From assembly GCA_049999725.1 (NCBI GenBank), contig JBNGIS010037936.1, forward strand, positions 76,071 through 119,281: DNA of 43,211 nucleotides. The letters run 5' to 3'. Position 1 is the stretch's first letter; each line of letters begins with the position of its first letter. Below are positions 1 through 9,308 of the stretch, one piece after another. The notes below the pieces were generated by a model. It saw only the letters and a list, made by a program, of their open reading frames with translations. It did no database searches and had not been told where the DNA came from. Source of the stretch: Haplomitrium mnioides. Taxonomy: Eukaryota; Marchantiophyta; Haplomitriopsida; Calobryales. The translations under genes were made by a program, and so were the position numbers.

Positions 1-264
1 TGGAGGGCAAGCACTTGAGAAGTAATCTTTCATAGAGTGAGGAGTGTGTTGAGAGTTAGAAGGATGAGAGCAAGAAAGATTTGTGTGAGAGCATTTGGAG
101 TAAAGAGTGAGGATTTCACAATATTTTTGTCTTGAGTATTCTTTCTTTGTAGATTTTGTTGTGTATTGATGATTGCAGCCACACTTCAACCCACCTCTCA
201 TATTCAGTGTGCACTTAACATCAAAGTCACATGAGGAGAAACCGACAAAGCCTCTAGCTTCACA
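1..264. other. Unassigned AT-rich flank
   Basis: This stretch does not resemble any part of the LTR family that fills the rest of the window. It is AT-rich with many GAGAG and GTGTG stretches and has no convincing reading frame. Its junction with element F lies near 264, where the family LTR begins in reverse orientation. It may be the end of another transposable element, but nothing in it identifies a family. Confidence 0.4.
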
Positions 265-616
265 AGTCACTAACGCAACCCCTCTCTTCTTGGCTCCACT
301 TGAAAGATTTCAACCAGAGTGCACTTCGAGCGTTTTTGGGTTTGATGCTCCTGCACAGATGATGTAGAGATGACTCCAATTTCCCACTTGGCAGCCTCTC
401 CCGAATTCTCAACAGATAGGATCCCCTTCGATTTCCCATATCGATTCACCTCCGCTACTAGTCCACCCGCAGGGATGAGTCCACCTAGATCGCTTGAGCC
501 TCTAGAGCTCTCCACCCAACGATTCTCGGCGCCCTTCCTGTCCACCTCCACACCTACTAGCCCTCTACACGAATCACTCAACTCATGTAAATTTTACTGG
601 AATCTCTTCTGCCTTA

Positions 617-709
617 CCTCATTGCGTCTTCTTGTCTTGAGATTGCTTGCGCGTCTCTAATTTGAATGCATACCAATCCATTCAATGTCGCACCCCGTCG
701 ATCTATACC
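617..709 (-). promoter_or_regulatory. F LTR core promoter and leader: TATA box plus donor-like site
   Basis: On the minus strand GGGTATAGATC places a TATA-like box with its first T at 707. Ninety bases downstream, GAGGTAAGG has a splice-donor-like GT starting at 617. The same pair is found at the same spacing in other LTR copies. TATA function follows from the general structure of plant LTRs; use of the donor is inferred. Confidence 0.5.
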
Positions 710-854
710 CATCGCGCTTCTGCCCCTACGTAGCTGCCCCATTTAGAAAGGTTGTTATTCCTGTTAGGCCCGGCTTCGAACATGTCGACATCTGTCTTGT
801 CTATTCGTAAAATAATCCAAGTACAACGGTCAGTTCCAAGGTCTACGGGGTTTG

Positions 855-980
855 GTTCAAAGAATCTCGCGGACTAAAAGTTCAAAGATTCCCGCGGAAC
901 CGAGTCCAAAGAATCCCACAAAATCGAGTCCGAAAAATCCCGTGGAACTTGGTCCAAAGAATCCTGCAGATCCTAGAGTC
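855..980 (-). repeat. 24-bp U3 minisatellite, about 5 units (element F)
   Basis: Diverged 24-bp units in which GGATTCTTTGGACTCG and CCGCGGGA-type blocks recur on the minus strand, just upstream of the TATA box. Three frames stay open across such arrays because 24 is a multiple of three, so ORFs here are not evidence of coding. Confidence 0.75.
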
Positions 981-1681
981 CATCATTGACCTTTCCTCTA
1001 TGGTCACCATCCGACGCCGCTTTCAACAAGGAAGGTGGACCGTCGCTTTGACTTGCATCCGTAGTTGACCGCGGACCCGAGTTCAAATAATCCAACGGAC
1101 TGGTGAGTCCGAAGGATCCTTCAAACCCCGAGTTCCAAAGTTGACTTGTCAAAGCTGCCGTCGTCCGATGTCGTCTTCAACTCGGAAGTTGGACCGCCGC
1201 GTTGACATGGGGTTTCGAAGTTGACTACGGGAGATTCCGGAATATTCCTCGGACGTCCAAAGGAAACCACGAAACCTCTGAGCCCGTAGTTGATATGGTT
1301 TCACAAAGCGCCGTCCAACGCCATTTTCTACAGGGAAGTTGGACCACCAGCTTTGACTAGCAGTTTCAAAGTTGACCGGAGTACGAAGAATCCAGCAGGC
1401 TCCTCTGAAGGGCCATGTGTCCGAGGTAGTGCCGTCCGACGTTGTTTTCAATAGGGAAGGTGGATCGTCGCGCTGACCTGAGGTTCTGAGGTTGACTGCG
1501 GGAGATTTCAAAATATTCCTCGAGTAGGGAGTCTGAAGGAAACCTCTAGGCATGTAGTTGACTTGGTTCCGCAGAGTGCCGTCTGACGCCATTTTTAACG
1601 GGGAAGGTGGACAACCGCGCTGACCTCAGGTTCCGAAGTTGACCAAAGGACTTTTCTGAACTTGCTATGTTTGACACTGAA

Positions 1682-1954
1682 GCCCTCGAACACCTCCACG
1701 CCTGCCATGTTTCCGTTGAAGCCCTAGGACACCTTTGCGCCTACCACGATTCCTCTAAAGCCCTTGAACACCTCTGCGCCTACCACGTTTCTGCTGAAGG
1801 CCTCGGAACCCTCTACGCCTGCCATGGTTCCGCTGAAGCCCTCATACACTTCTGCGCCTGCCACGTTTGCGCTGAGGGCCTCGGAACCCTCTGCGCCTAC
1901 CACGTTTCTGCTGAAGGCATCAAAACCCTCTACGCCTACCATGTTGCCACTAAA
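1682..1954. repeat. 39-bp minisatellite, 7 units, inside the F LTR
   Basis: Seven consecutive 39-bp units start at 1682, 1721, 1760, 1799, 1838, 1877 and 1916, each containing a CCTCTGCGCCTACCACGTTT-like core. A partial unit lies on each side. On the plus strand the array gives a 13-residue repeat inside an ORF at 1667-2278, and the minus strand is open too (1724-2023). Because the array lies in U3 of an LTR and both strands are open, I read it as a noncoding minisatellite. Other LTR copies hold only about two or three units. Confidence 0.9.
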
Positions 1955-2358
1955 GGCCTCGCAATTGTGAAGTCTGAAGAGAGTTTGGACCTCAGAAGAG
2001 CCCATCAACGGTTGAGGAAGCAAGGCGTCCCTGGATCCTTGTCGTCATTGCTGCTTACGATGATCGTTGCCCCCTCCTTTCTCTTCCCAATTTTTGCCCC
2101 TAGAGTGTGGCCATCAGCAGGCTTACGATGTAGCACTTCTCTTGCCCGCGACTCCCTCCACTGCTATCACTCTTCGATCTCCGCCCCACTCCTCCGATCC
2201 TCCTTCACTTCTGAGGTCACCCTTCCTTCCTCCTCTCGGTTGATTGCATCTGGTGAGTGCTCCATTCCTCCCTGCTAAGGCTTCGATTCCTGCATCGCGA
2301 TGATACTCGCAGGCTCCCTTCCGCTTCCGTCAAATTTTAGTGGTGCCCCCCACTCGCT

Positions 2359-2390
2359 GGCTGACATAACTCCCTCTTCCCATTCTGAAG
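2359..2390 (-). repeat. Internal echo of the PPT/LTR-start junction (element F)
   Basis: On the minus strand this reads GAAGAGGGAGTTATGTCAGCCAG (given as positions 2390-2358 with key parts AGAGGGAG, TTA, TGTCAGCCAG). It repeats the polypurine tract plus LTR start found at 2614-2591. The inner TG falls at 2366, which is 234 bp inside the LTR. Confidence 0.85.
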
Positions 2391-2603
2391 CGATCTCGCG
2401 AGCTCTTCTTCTGTCGACCTCCCTTCCTTCTCCTTCACAACCCAATTCCACTTCTCGGATCTAGGCGATCTACTCGTACCCCCCGATTAGAGCTGATCTA
2501 CTGCTTCCGGGTTACTTTAACACTTACGAGAGAGGAATTGTTCCAATGCCACCTCCAATTCCACGAATTCTCCTCTAGTGCCTCATGTCACTGGCTGATA
2601 TAA

Positions 2604-2614
2604 CTCCCCCTTCA
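2604..2614 (-). promoter_or_regulatory. Polypurine tract of element F
   Basis: Minus-strand TGAAGGGGGAG immediately precedes the LTR start, separated by TTA, as expected for the plus-strand primer of an LTR retrotransposon. Confidence 0.8.
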
Positions 2615-2755
2615 AGTGTGAAGCATCCCCACGAACACCCTTCTTTGTTCATCAACTCTGCTAGTTGCCTCCTCCGTAGTGGCCACTACTTGGCTAGATA
2701 AAAGGTTGCTGTAGTGCAATTTCACAAACACTCACACGCTCACACACACTCACAC
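2615..2755. other. Spacer between integrase and PPT (element F)
   Basis: No gene is visible. It contains a CACACTCA-type microsatellite (about 2720-2755), the complement of the GTGTGAGT tract seen at the same place in elements C and D. Confidence 0.6.
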
Positions 2756-4166
2756 CTATCGACTTGGAATTTCCGCTTGGATCAACCCCGACCCCCCTCC
2801 ATCTTCCTCTTGGTTTACGTACCTTTTGAGGCAGTCGAAATGCACTCTATTGGCGAACTTCTGCCCCTCCAATGTTTTCAATTTTGCTGACCCATTCCGA
2901 TGCAATTTCTGCAAGATAAAGGGACCCATCCACCTGATGTGTAACTTCCTTGTGAAGTGTACAAATTTGTTGTCATACAACAACACCAGGTTCCCCTCTA
3001 AGAGGTTTGTTGGTTTTAGACCCTTGTCATGCTGTTGCTTCCACAATTGCTGTTGATGCTCCAACCTTCCCTGGGCTTGCTCCCTAGCTTCCTCCAAGCT
3101 CTCCAACTGATATAATCTTTCCCTCCTGCTCTGATCCTCTCCTTCTCTAACAGTCATCTGGTGGGCACTTCATACTCCACCGGCACCAGAGCGTGTTGTC
3201 CAAAGACCAAGAAATAGGGGCAATGGCCAGTGGTAGTCTTATAAGCTATGTTATATGCATGGGTTGCTGTTAGCAGCTTGAGGTCCTAGTTCGCCTTGTT
3301 GGCTGCCACCATTTTGTTGAGGATCTTACCCATGATCATGTTTGCCCTCTTTGTGAGCCCGTTAGCCTTTGAGTGATAAGTTGTAGTGTGGTGGTGTTTG
3401 ACCATGTATCTTGAGGTCAGGTCCTTGGTTACCTGGTTGATGAAGTGCATACCTTGGTCACTCACTAGCTCCAACGGGGGCCCAAATCTGCAAAACATCT
3501 GGTCATACATGAATGCAACCATCGTCTTGGAATCATCCTTCCGAGTGGCTCTTGCTTCCACCCATTTCGTAGCATAATCCATAACCAGCAGAATGTACCT
3601 GTTGCCTCTACCGATAGAGGGTGTAATCGAGTCGATGAAATCAATTCCCCATTTTTCAGAAGGAGCCAAGGGAATAATCAAGACTAAGAGGTGATGCTGG
3701 TTAGTTGCTGGCCTCTCCGTCCTCTAGCACGCGTCGCACCTCTTCACCCAAAAGTGCACTCCTTGTGCAGCATGGGCCACCAGTACCATGCATCCAAAAT
3801 CTTCCTTATTATGGCATCCGTGTAAAATGGCCCCCCACCTCCTCTTTGTATAAGGTCTTTATCACTACTATGGCTTGATCTCGCTCCAGGCATCATCTGA
3901 TCATTCCATTGTAACCCCGCTTGTGCAACACTCCCTTGATCAACAAGCATGGCCTCATCTTTCAGGGGAACACAACACCTTCCTCTCTGTTGCTGCCTTT
4001 CGAGATTTGAGTTGAAAGGAGGAATTCGGTGATGGTAGCATAATCCGTGGCCCTTCCAGCTTTGACTTGGAATAGATCCTCATCCGAGAACGCATCATTC
4101 ACCTCCTCTTGATTGATCAGCCTCGCAACTCAGGAGCAGAAATCGGCATTTTGTAGAAACATGGCA
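2756..4166 (-). pseudogene. Integrase pseudogene (pol 3' part) of element F
   Basis: Minus-strand remnant of a Ty3/gypsy integrase, which would insert the cDNA into the host genome. From 4166 down it covers the end of the RNase H/linker, the zinc-binding region (RKILDAWYWWPMLHKE, near 3750-3830), the catalytic core (frame 3681-3286, with WGIDFIDS carrying the first Asp and LVSDQG the second) and a C-terminal frame 3157-2756 with a GPF/Y-like WMGPFILQKL. Where the core Glu is expected, element C reads NGLIERAN but this copy reads NGLTKRAN, so the catalytic Glu is lost. Stops and frame changes separate the pieces, for example a TAG after AANKAN near 3286. No chromodomain follows the C-terminus. 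Nonfunctional. Confidence 0.85.
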
Positions 4167-4828
4167 GTTTTAGGGTATCCGTAGTCTTCTTCTCAATCAA
4201 GTCAACGCGACGGTCAAGCTTCCTCATTGAAAACGACATCGAACGGCGCTCCCTCGAGTTATGTGGCGTCCTCACAGGTGTCAAGGAAGGTCAGCGGACA
4301 CGTGGCAACTCGGAAGAGCCCGTTGGATTCCACCGAACCACGTCAGCGCATCGGTTTGCCTTCTCCTTTGAAAACGGCATCAGACGGTGCAACTTCGGAT
4401 TATATGGCGCTTCCACAGATCTCGTTGGATCCTTTGGGTTGGATGGAGGTCAACCATGGAACCAGGTCAGCTCATTGGTTAGCCTTCCCCTTTGAAAACG
4501 GTGTCGGATGGCGAGGCTTCGGATTACGTGGCACTTTGATAGAGCCTATTGGATCCTTCAGGTCAGAGAGGAGTCAACCACGAACAGAAGTCAACGTGGT
4601 GGTCCATCTTCCATGCTGAAAATAGTGTCGAACGACGGCCATGGGAGAAAGTTAGCCTTGATATGTGGCACTTCAAAGGAGTCTGAGGGATCCTTCGGAC
4701 TTCTCTGTCCGTTGGATTCTTCGGATTAAGATCCGTGGTCAACTACATAACAAGGTCAAACCGTCAATCCAACTTCCAGGTTGAATGCGTCGGACGGCGG
4801 CAACGAAGGAAAAGTCAACAATGAGCCC

Positions 4829-5012
4829 TAGGTTTTGCTGGATTCTTTGGACTCAGATCTGTGGGAATCTTCGGATGCGAATCTGCGAGATTCCTTCAGA
4901 CTCCTTTTCTACTGGATTCTCCAGATTTCTATTTCGAGGGGTTCTTCAGACTTGGATTATGTGGGAAATTTTAGAATCTTAACCCACAAGATTCCTCGGA
5001 CTCGACCTCGTG
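4829..5012 (+). repeat. 24-bp U3 minisatellite, about 7-8 diverged units (element A)
   Basis: Repeats of GGATTCTTTGGACTCAGATC-like 24-bp units directly upstream of the conserved ACCGTTGTACTTGGA block. They are more diverged than the arrays in elements C and E. Confidence 0.75.
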
Positions 5013-5136
5013 TGACCGTTGTACTTGGAAGCAAACTGCTAATAGACGGAACAGGTGTCGCCACGTCTGGGTCTGAGCCTAATGGGAATAAAGACCTTTC
5101 TAACGGAAAGGATTCATGGGGCGGAAGCTTCGAGGG

Positions 5137-5229
5137 TATACATCGTTGGGCTTCTAATTCAAGGGGATTGGTGTGCAAGCAAGCTAGAGATGCGCAAGCA
5201 ATCTCAAGACAAGGAAAATGCAATGAGGT
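5137..5229 (+). promoter_or_regulatory. A LTR core promoter and leader
   Basis: GGGTATACAT gives a TATA-like box at 5137. GAGGTAAAG has GT at 5228, 91 bp downstream, matching the 90-bp spacing in other copies to within one base. Confidence 0.45.
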
Positions 5230-6498
5230 AAAGCAGAATTTGATTCCAATAAGAATCGACGTGAGGCAAATGTACTCGTGCAAGGGTCTAGTAGGGGTGG
5301 AGGTGGACTGGAGGGGTGTCAAGAATCGCTGGGTGGGGAGCTCTATAGGCTCAGGCAATCCACATGAACTCATTCTCCGGGTGGACTTGTGGTGGAGGTG
5401 GATCGATATGGGTGATTTGAAGGGGATTTGTTTTGTTGAGAATTTGGGAGAGACTGCCAAGTGGGATCTTAGGATCGTCTCTACAATTCTGTGTGCAAGA
5501 GCATCAACCCAGAGTGCTCGGAGTGTGCTCTGGTGTTATCTTTCAAGTGGAGTTGAGAAGAGGGTGGCTGCATTAGTGCTTGTGCACTGCATAGAAGACT
5601 TGTTCGAGGCTCAGAGGTGGAGTGAGCTATTTGCAGTTGGGAGGACTGTCTTCCAAGAGTGGAAGTGAAAGAAATCCTCTTCTGAGCATGAGGAAGTAAA
5701 TCCAAGGCTTCTCACGAGAGAAGTTGAAAAACTATATGGAACAAGGTGTGTATGGAATTGAAAGGAGGATTGAAGTGGTGAGTTGAGGAGGAGTCTACTA
5801 GGGAACATCAGTCCTAGTGGTCCTATGAGGCCTCTGGTGTTGATGAAGTGCAATGAGTCTATATGATTGTAAATATGTATGAATATGTTAGTTAGATTTG
5901 AATTCTCTTATAGGATATAAGAAGCAATTAGGATTAGGCTCATGCAGATTCCATTTGTTCAGACCTTGGGATAGCTATATGAAGGAGGAGTCAAGTCCCT
6001 TGACATAGTCCTGTGATCCTAGGTCCTAGCATCTTGTTTCAGTACTCTGTTTTATTGTGTAAGAATGATTCAAGACTAGAAGTAGGCAGGAATTCCATTT
6101 GTTGAGACCTTGGGCATAACCCTATGAAGGGGAGTCCAATCTCTTGCTATTGTTTCGTGACACAGGGGTTATTCCACTCTGCTCGTGAAGTGTATACAGG
6201 GTGGCTGGGTCCAGATTTGGAACCCTTGAATTACATTGAAGATTTCCACAGAGCTACTGAGGTTTGTGTGTATGCATGTTCTGGCATAGTGGGTGAATGA
6301 GCAGTTGGGCTGAGGTTGTGTATGTTGAGATGAGGAGAGGGCTGGTAAGGTGAAGAGAGATCCCTTAAAGCCTCAAAGTGATAATTGGATAGGGGTCATC
6401 TCACAAAAGAACATTAATCCCTTGTTTTTGTCCTCCCTTGCCTTCCAAGTAGCACTTGTAAAGGTTAAGGCCCGAAGGAGGGGAGTGACATGAATTTT

Positions 6499-6516
6499 TG
6501 GCGCTAGAAGGAGGGC
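6499..6516 (+). promoter_or_regulatory. Primer-binding-like site of element A
   Basis: TGGCGCTAGAAGGAGGGC begins eight bases after the LTR end. Its position and the TGGCGC start fit a tRNA primer-binding site. I could not assign the tRNA, and the best-conserved form across copies is this one. Confidence 0.55.
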
Positions 6517-6693
6517 AAGGTTGCACAAACCTAAGACCAACCCAAGGCCAAGATATCACTTTGTACACCAAGGATCCACAGTTGAAGTGTGAAGGAGAAT
6601 TCAGAGAAACAGAGCAACTGGTTATGGGCGTGTTGAGAAAGTGTGGAAGAAGGGATTGATTTGTGGGTGGAATTGTCATTGCCCAATGCTGGG

Positions 6694-8575
6694 ATGGTTA
6701 ACCTGGTACCCCCGTCCAGATTGAGGGGCAAGTTCAAATACAAATCCTTCAAGGGGCGTCCGAAGGATGACCCCGATGCCTGGCAAGATGATCTGGAGAA
6801 CACTGCAGCAGCTAATTGAGAGAGTCACGTAAAATCAGAATCCTGCTAACATTCCTAAAAGGAGAGGCCCAGCCATGGTAAAAGGATTTTCCTGACAATG
6901 TCAAGAGGAACTGGGGAGCGTTCAAAGCTACCTTCATTGCAGAATTCAGAGGAATTGGGGAAGAAACAGAGGCGCTGATCAAAATGGGTCAACTTAGGAT
7001 GAAGAAGAAATAGTCCATTAGGAAATTCCTCCAAAGGTTTAAGAAGGTGGCTTAGAAGTTGAATCCCCTCGCCACGGATCGGATGCTCACCACATGGTTC
7101 CTGGCAGCTCTGCCTAGGGGAATTGGGACCTGGGTGAGGCAGACGGATCCGCAAACTCTAGAAGAGGTGGTCAATACAGCCCACTCACATGTAAAGGCTG
7201 CAATCACGAGCTCTTGCAGAAAGGCCAGAGCAAAGTATAAGTCCGATGACTCTTTGGACACTTCGGATAGCGGAGAGGAGACAGATGAAAGTTCCGCAGC
7301 TTCCTCGGAAAGCAAGAGCGACTCATACAGCAGTAGCTCAGAGGAGGACCGATCATCACGGAGGAAGAAGAAGTGGAAGGATCCGAAGAAGAAAAACCAG
7401 GCCAAGGAGAGAGAGGTGCATCAACATAAGGGGACCAACGGAGGGAAATACAGAAGAAGTGAACCTGAACCCAAAACGAGCAAGAAGCAAGGGGGAAGGA
7501 TCGAATTGAGAAGCTGAGCACCAAGATGGAGGTAATGAACATTTTTCTGGCAAGAATCAAACCGCAAAGGAAGCCCCTACCCACCACGCAAGTTGGAGTG
7601 TGGTGCGTGAAGTGTAACAAGCATGGCCACTCCCCTCAGGAATGCTGGGTAGAAAACAATGTAGTGCACTATGTGAGGGAGGAAGCACGGAGTATGTGAA
7701 GGAGTAAGTGGAGTACGTGATGGAGTAGGCCCTAGAGACGGTGTATCAAATCAGTGGGGGGCCCTTGCACCATGCTAAACAAGCATGCAAGAGCAAGTGG
7801 AGGGTCAGGAAACCAGTGGGCCACTAATCGGCCACCCCAGACAACGATCATGGTGTGCTGGAATTATGGCCAACTCAGCCACATTTCCTCTAACTATTTG
7901 GAACCGTGGAAGAGCGGTTACGGCCAATTGCCTGCCATATGTTTTCAATGCAAGAAGGAGGGGTGTGTGGCGGTCAATTGCCCACTTAACAGAAGGCCCG
8001 ATGCATCCCACGGCCAAGCGCAAATCCTCCTCCCCCCGCAATTGTCAACCTCATAGCCTTGGAGAAGGAGGAGGAGGCAGAATTGCCAAGATGGGAGACA
8101 CCGCCCTTGAAGATTGCTTCCGAGTGGTGACCTGGGGTGGGCGGGGCGAAGGCCAAAAAGAAGAGTCAGAGGAAAAGTTAGCGAAAGGCCAAGAAGAGGG
8201 TGGCCCAAGCAACCTCATCACGGAGTGATTTGGATTATCAAAGGGATAATCCAAAGTGGTTCTTTCCTAAGCAACAAGACCATGTGAGGAAGCAATTGGA
8301 GATTATGGAAGCTTAAGAGGAAGAACAAGCACCAGTGAAGACCTTGAAGGAGGTCCGCAAGCAACAGGGAGGGATCAAGGAGGTGGGGGCAAAGATCGTA
8401 GGCCCAGAAAATGGAGCGAAACCCGTCCCATACAGCATTCAGGCAGATGTGAGGGACTGCCCTGTTACGGCCATAGTGGGCCAATTGATCAAGGACAACC
8501 CACTGTACAGAAGGCAGCTTCGCAAATTGTTGATGGGAGCCAAGAGGAGGAAAAGGCTACCCTAAGTGGGACCTC
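6694..8575 (+). pseudogene. gag: gag pseudogene of element A
   Basis: Remnant of the capsid/nucleocapsid gene that packages element RNA in the cytoplasm. ATG at 6694 (GGGATGGTTAAC) is shared in position with the other copies. The N-terminal core carries KSFKGRPKDDP and a tryptophan-containing DDLENTAA segment, then a Ser/Asp/Glu-rich tract followed by a Lys-rich tract (7170-7430). Two CCHC knuckles follow. The first reads CWNYGQLSHISSNY (second and last Cys lost). The second, at 7940-7981, reads CFQCKKEGCVAVNC (His replaced by Cys). So neither knuckle is intact. An in-frame TGA after TAAAN near 6820 and a frameshift shortly after also break it. Nonfunctional. Confidence 0.85.
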
Positions 8576-9308
8576 TCGCAGATTTGCAACTAGTGTGTGA
8601 GGACAAGGGGGCCCTTGAGATCGACATTCAGATTGCAGGGTGCACTTTATCACTGATGCCCATAGACAGAGGGGTAGGAGTAATATAATAGTGGAGGAGA
8701 CCGCCCATAAGCTAGGATTCATGGAATTCCAACCCACAGCCAGAATCATGAAGCTGGCAGATGGATCCCGGGTGAAACCATTGGGCTCGCTTCTCCAAGT
8801 GCCCACCTTCATCAGAGGGAAGGAGTTTAAGCTAAATTACCTAGCCATGCAGCCAACCAGAGCATCTCCATATCTCGTGCTAATTGGGAGACCCTGGCTG
8901 TATAGGGCCTAAGTCCTGCACAACTGGAGGAATTCCATATTGGTGTTCGGCCCCAAGAAGATAGTGTTACACTACAAACTTGTTCCTCACTCGAGAGAGA
9001 CCCAAGCAAAAGAAGAATATGACAATGAGTGGTCTGAGGAGGAGGAAGAGTCGGAGTACTACTATTGGGTCCAGATGGTGAGCGAGGCAATAGAGGAGGA
9101 TTTGGCGGAAGAAGGTGTGGTGTCTGTAAACTAAATTGAGATAGAAGAATACACAGAAACAGAGCATTAGCTGAAGGAGTCTACAAAAGACCTGGCACGG
9201 GATAAGGACACTAAGGCTGGAAGAGAGGAGGGGTCCGAAGTGTCTCATCGAATGCAGGGGGCGGACTAAGAGCAGTCCGAATAATCTCCTTAGGTGGAAG
9301 GGTTTAGG
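8576..9308 (+). pseudogene. Protease pseudogene and spacer of element A
   Basis: Remnant of the pepsin-like retroviral-type protease that cleaves gag-pol. CTLSLMPID at about 8641-8673 marks the catalytic Asp region, but Arg follows the Asp where Ser/Thr-Gly is typical. A frameshift lies just after it: the continuation NIIVEETAHKLGF is in the 8640-8912 frame. VLIGRPWL (near 8878-8900) is the conserved C-terminal part. An acidic spacer (SEEEEESEYYYWVQM, 9031-9077) follows and stops at 9133. The frame ends abruptly at about 9308, where LTR leader sequence begins. Confidence 0.75.

Larger units (their letters stand above)
265..2600 (-). repeat. LTR of element F (3' LTR, U5 truncated)
   Basis: On the minus strand the LTR starts at 2600 with TATCAGCCAG (a mutated TGTCAGCCAG) next to a polypurine tract. 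It continues through the internal echo of its own start at 2366, a 39-bp minisatellite (1682-1954), the GTCAA-rich long repeats (about 990-1670), the 24-bp array (855-980), a TATA box near 707 and part of R/U5. The remaining U5 and the GGAGTGACA end are absent. The match to the plus-strand LTRs elsewhere in the window was made by eye. Confidence 0.82.
265..4166 (-). mobile_element. Element F: truncated inverted Ty3/gypsy retrotransposon
   Basis: Reading on the minus strand, the order is the end of RNase H (near 4166), integrase, a T-rich to CA-repeat spacer, polypurine tract, then an LTR that stops part-way through R/U5 at 265. This is the 3' half of an element and the only copy in the window in this orientation. 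Gag, protease and RT are missing. The right edge near 4166 is followed by about 30 unassigned bases and then the U3 of plus-strand element A, so a rearrangement breakpoint lies at 4166-4196. Confidence 0.8.
4196..6490 (+). repeat. 5'-truncated 5' LTR of element A
   Basis: Starts within the GTCAA-rich long-repeat part of U3. It continues through the 24-bp array (4829-5012), TATACAT (5137), an AG|GTAAAG donor-like site (GT at 5228) and a long R/U5, ending GGAGTGACA at 6490. A 277-residue frame (4835-5668) and an overlapping minus frame (5460-4957) are both open here. I do not call either a gene: they begin in the minisatellite and run into the leader, and most other copies break them. Confidence 0.85.

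Noticed and set aside
1667-2278. A 203-residue ORF with a 13-residue repeat resembling a repeat protein
   Set aside because: It lies on the non-transcribed strand of an LTR U3, is produced by the 39-bp minisatellite, and the opposite strand is also open. No domain is recognisable.
6499-6516. Assignment of the primer-binding site to a particular tRNA
   Set aside because: Position and TGGCGC start fit, but I could not match the rest to a specific tRNA 3' end without a search.
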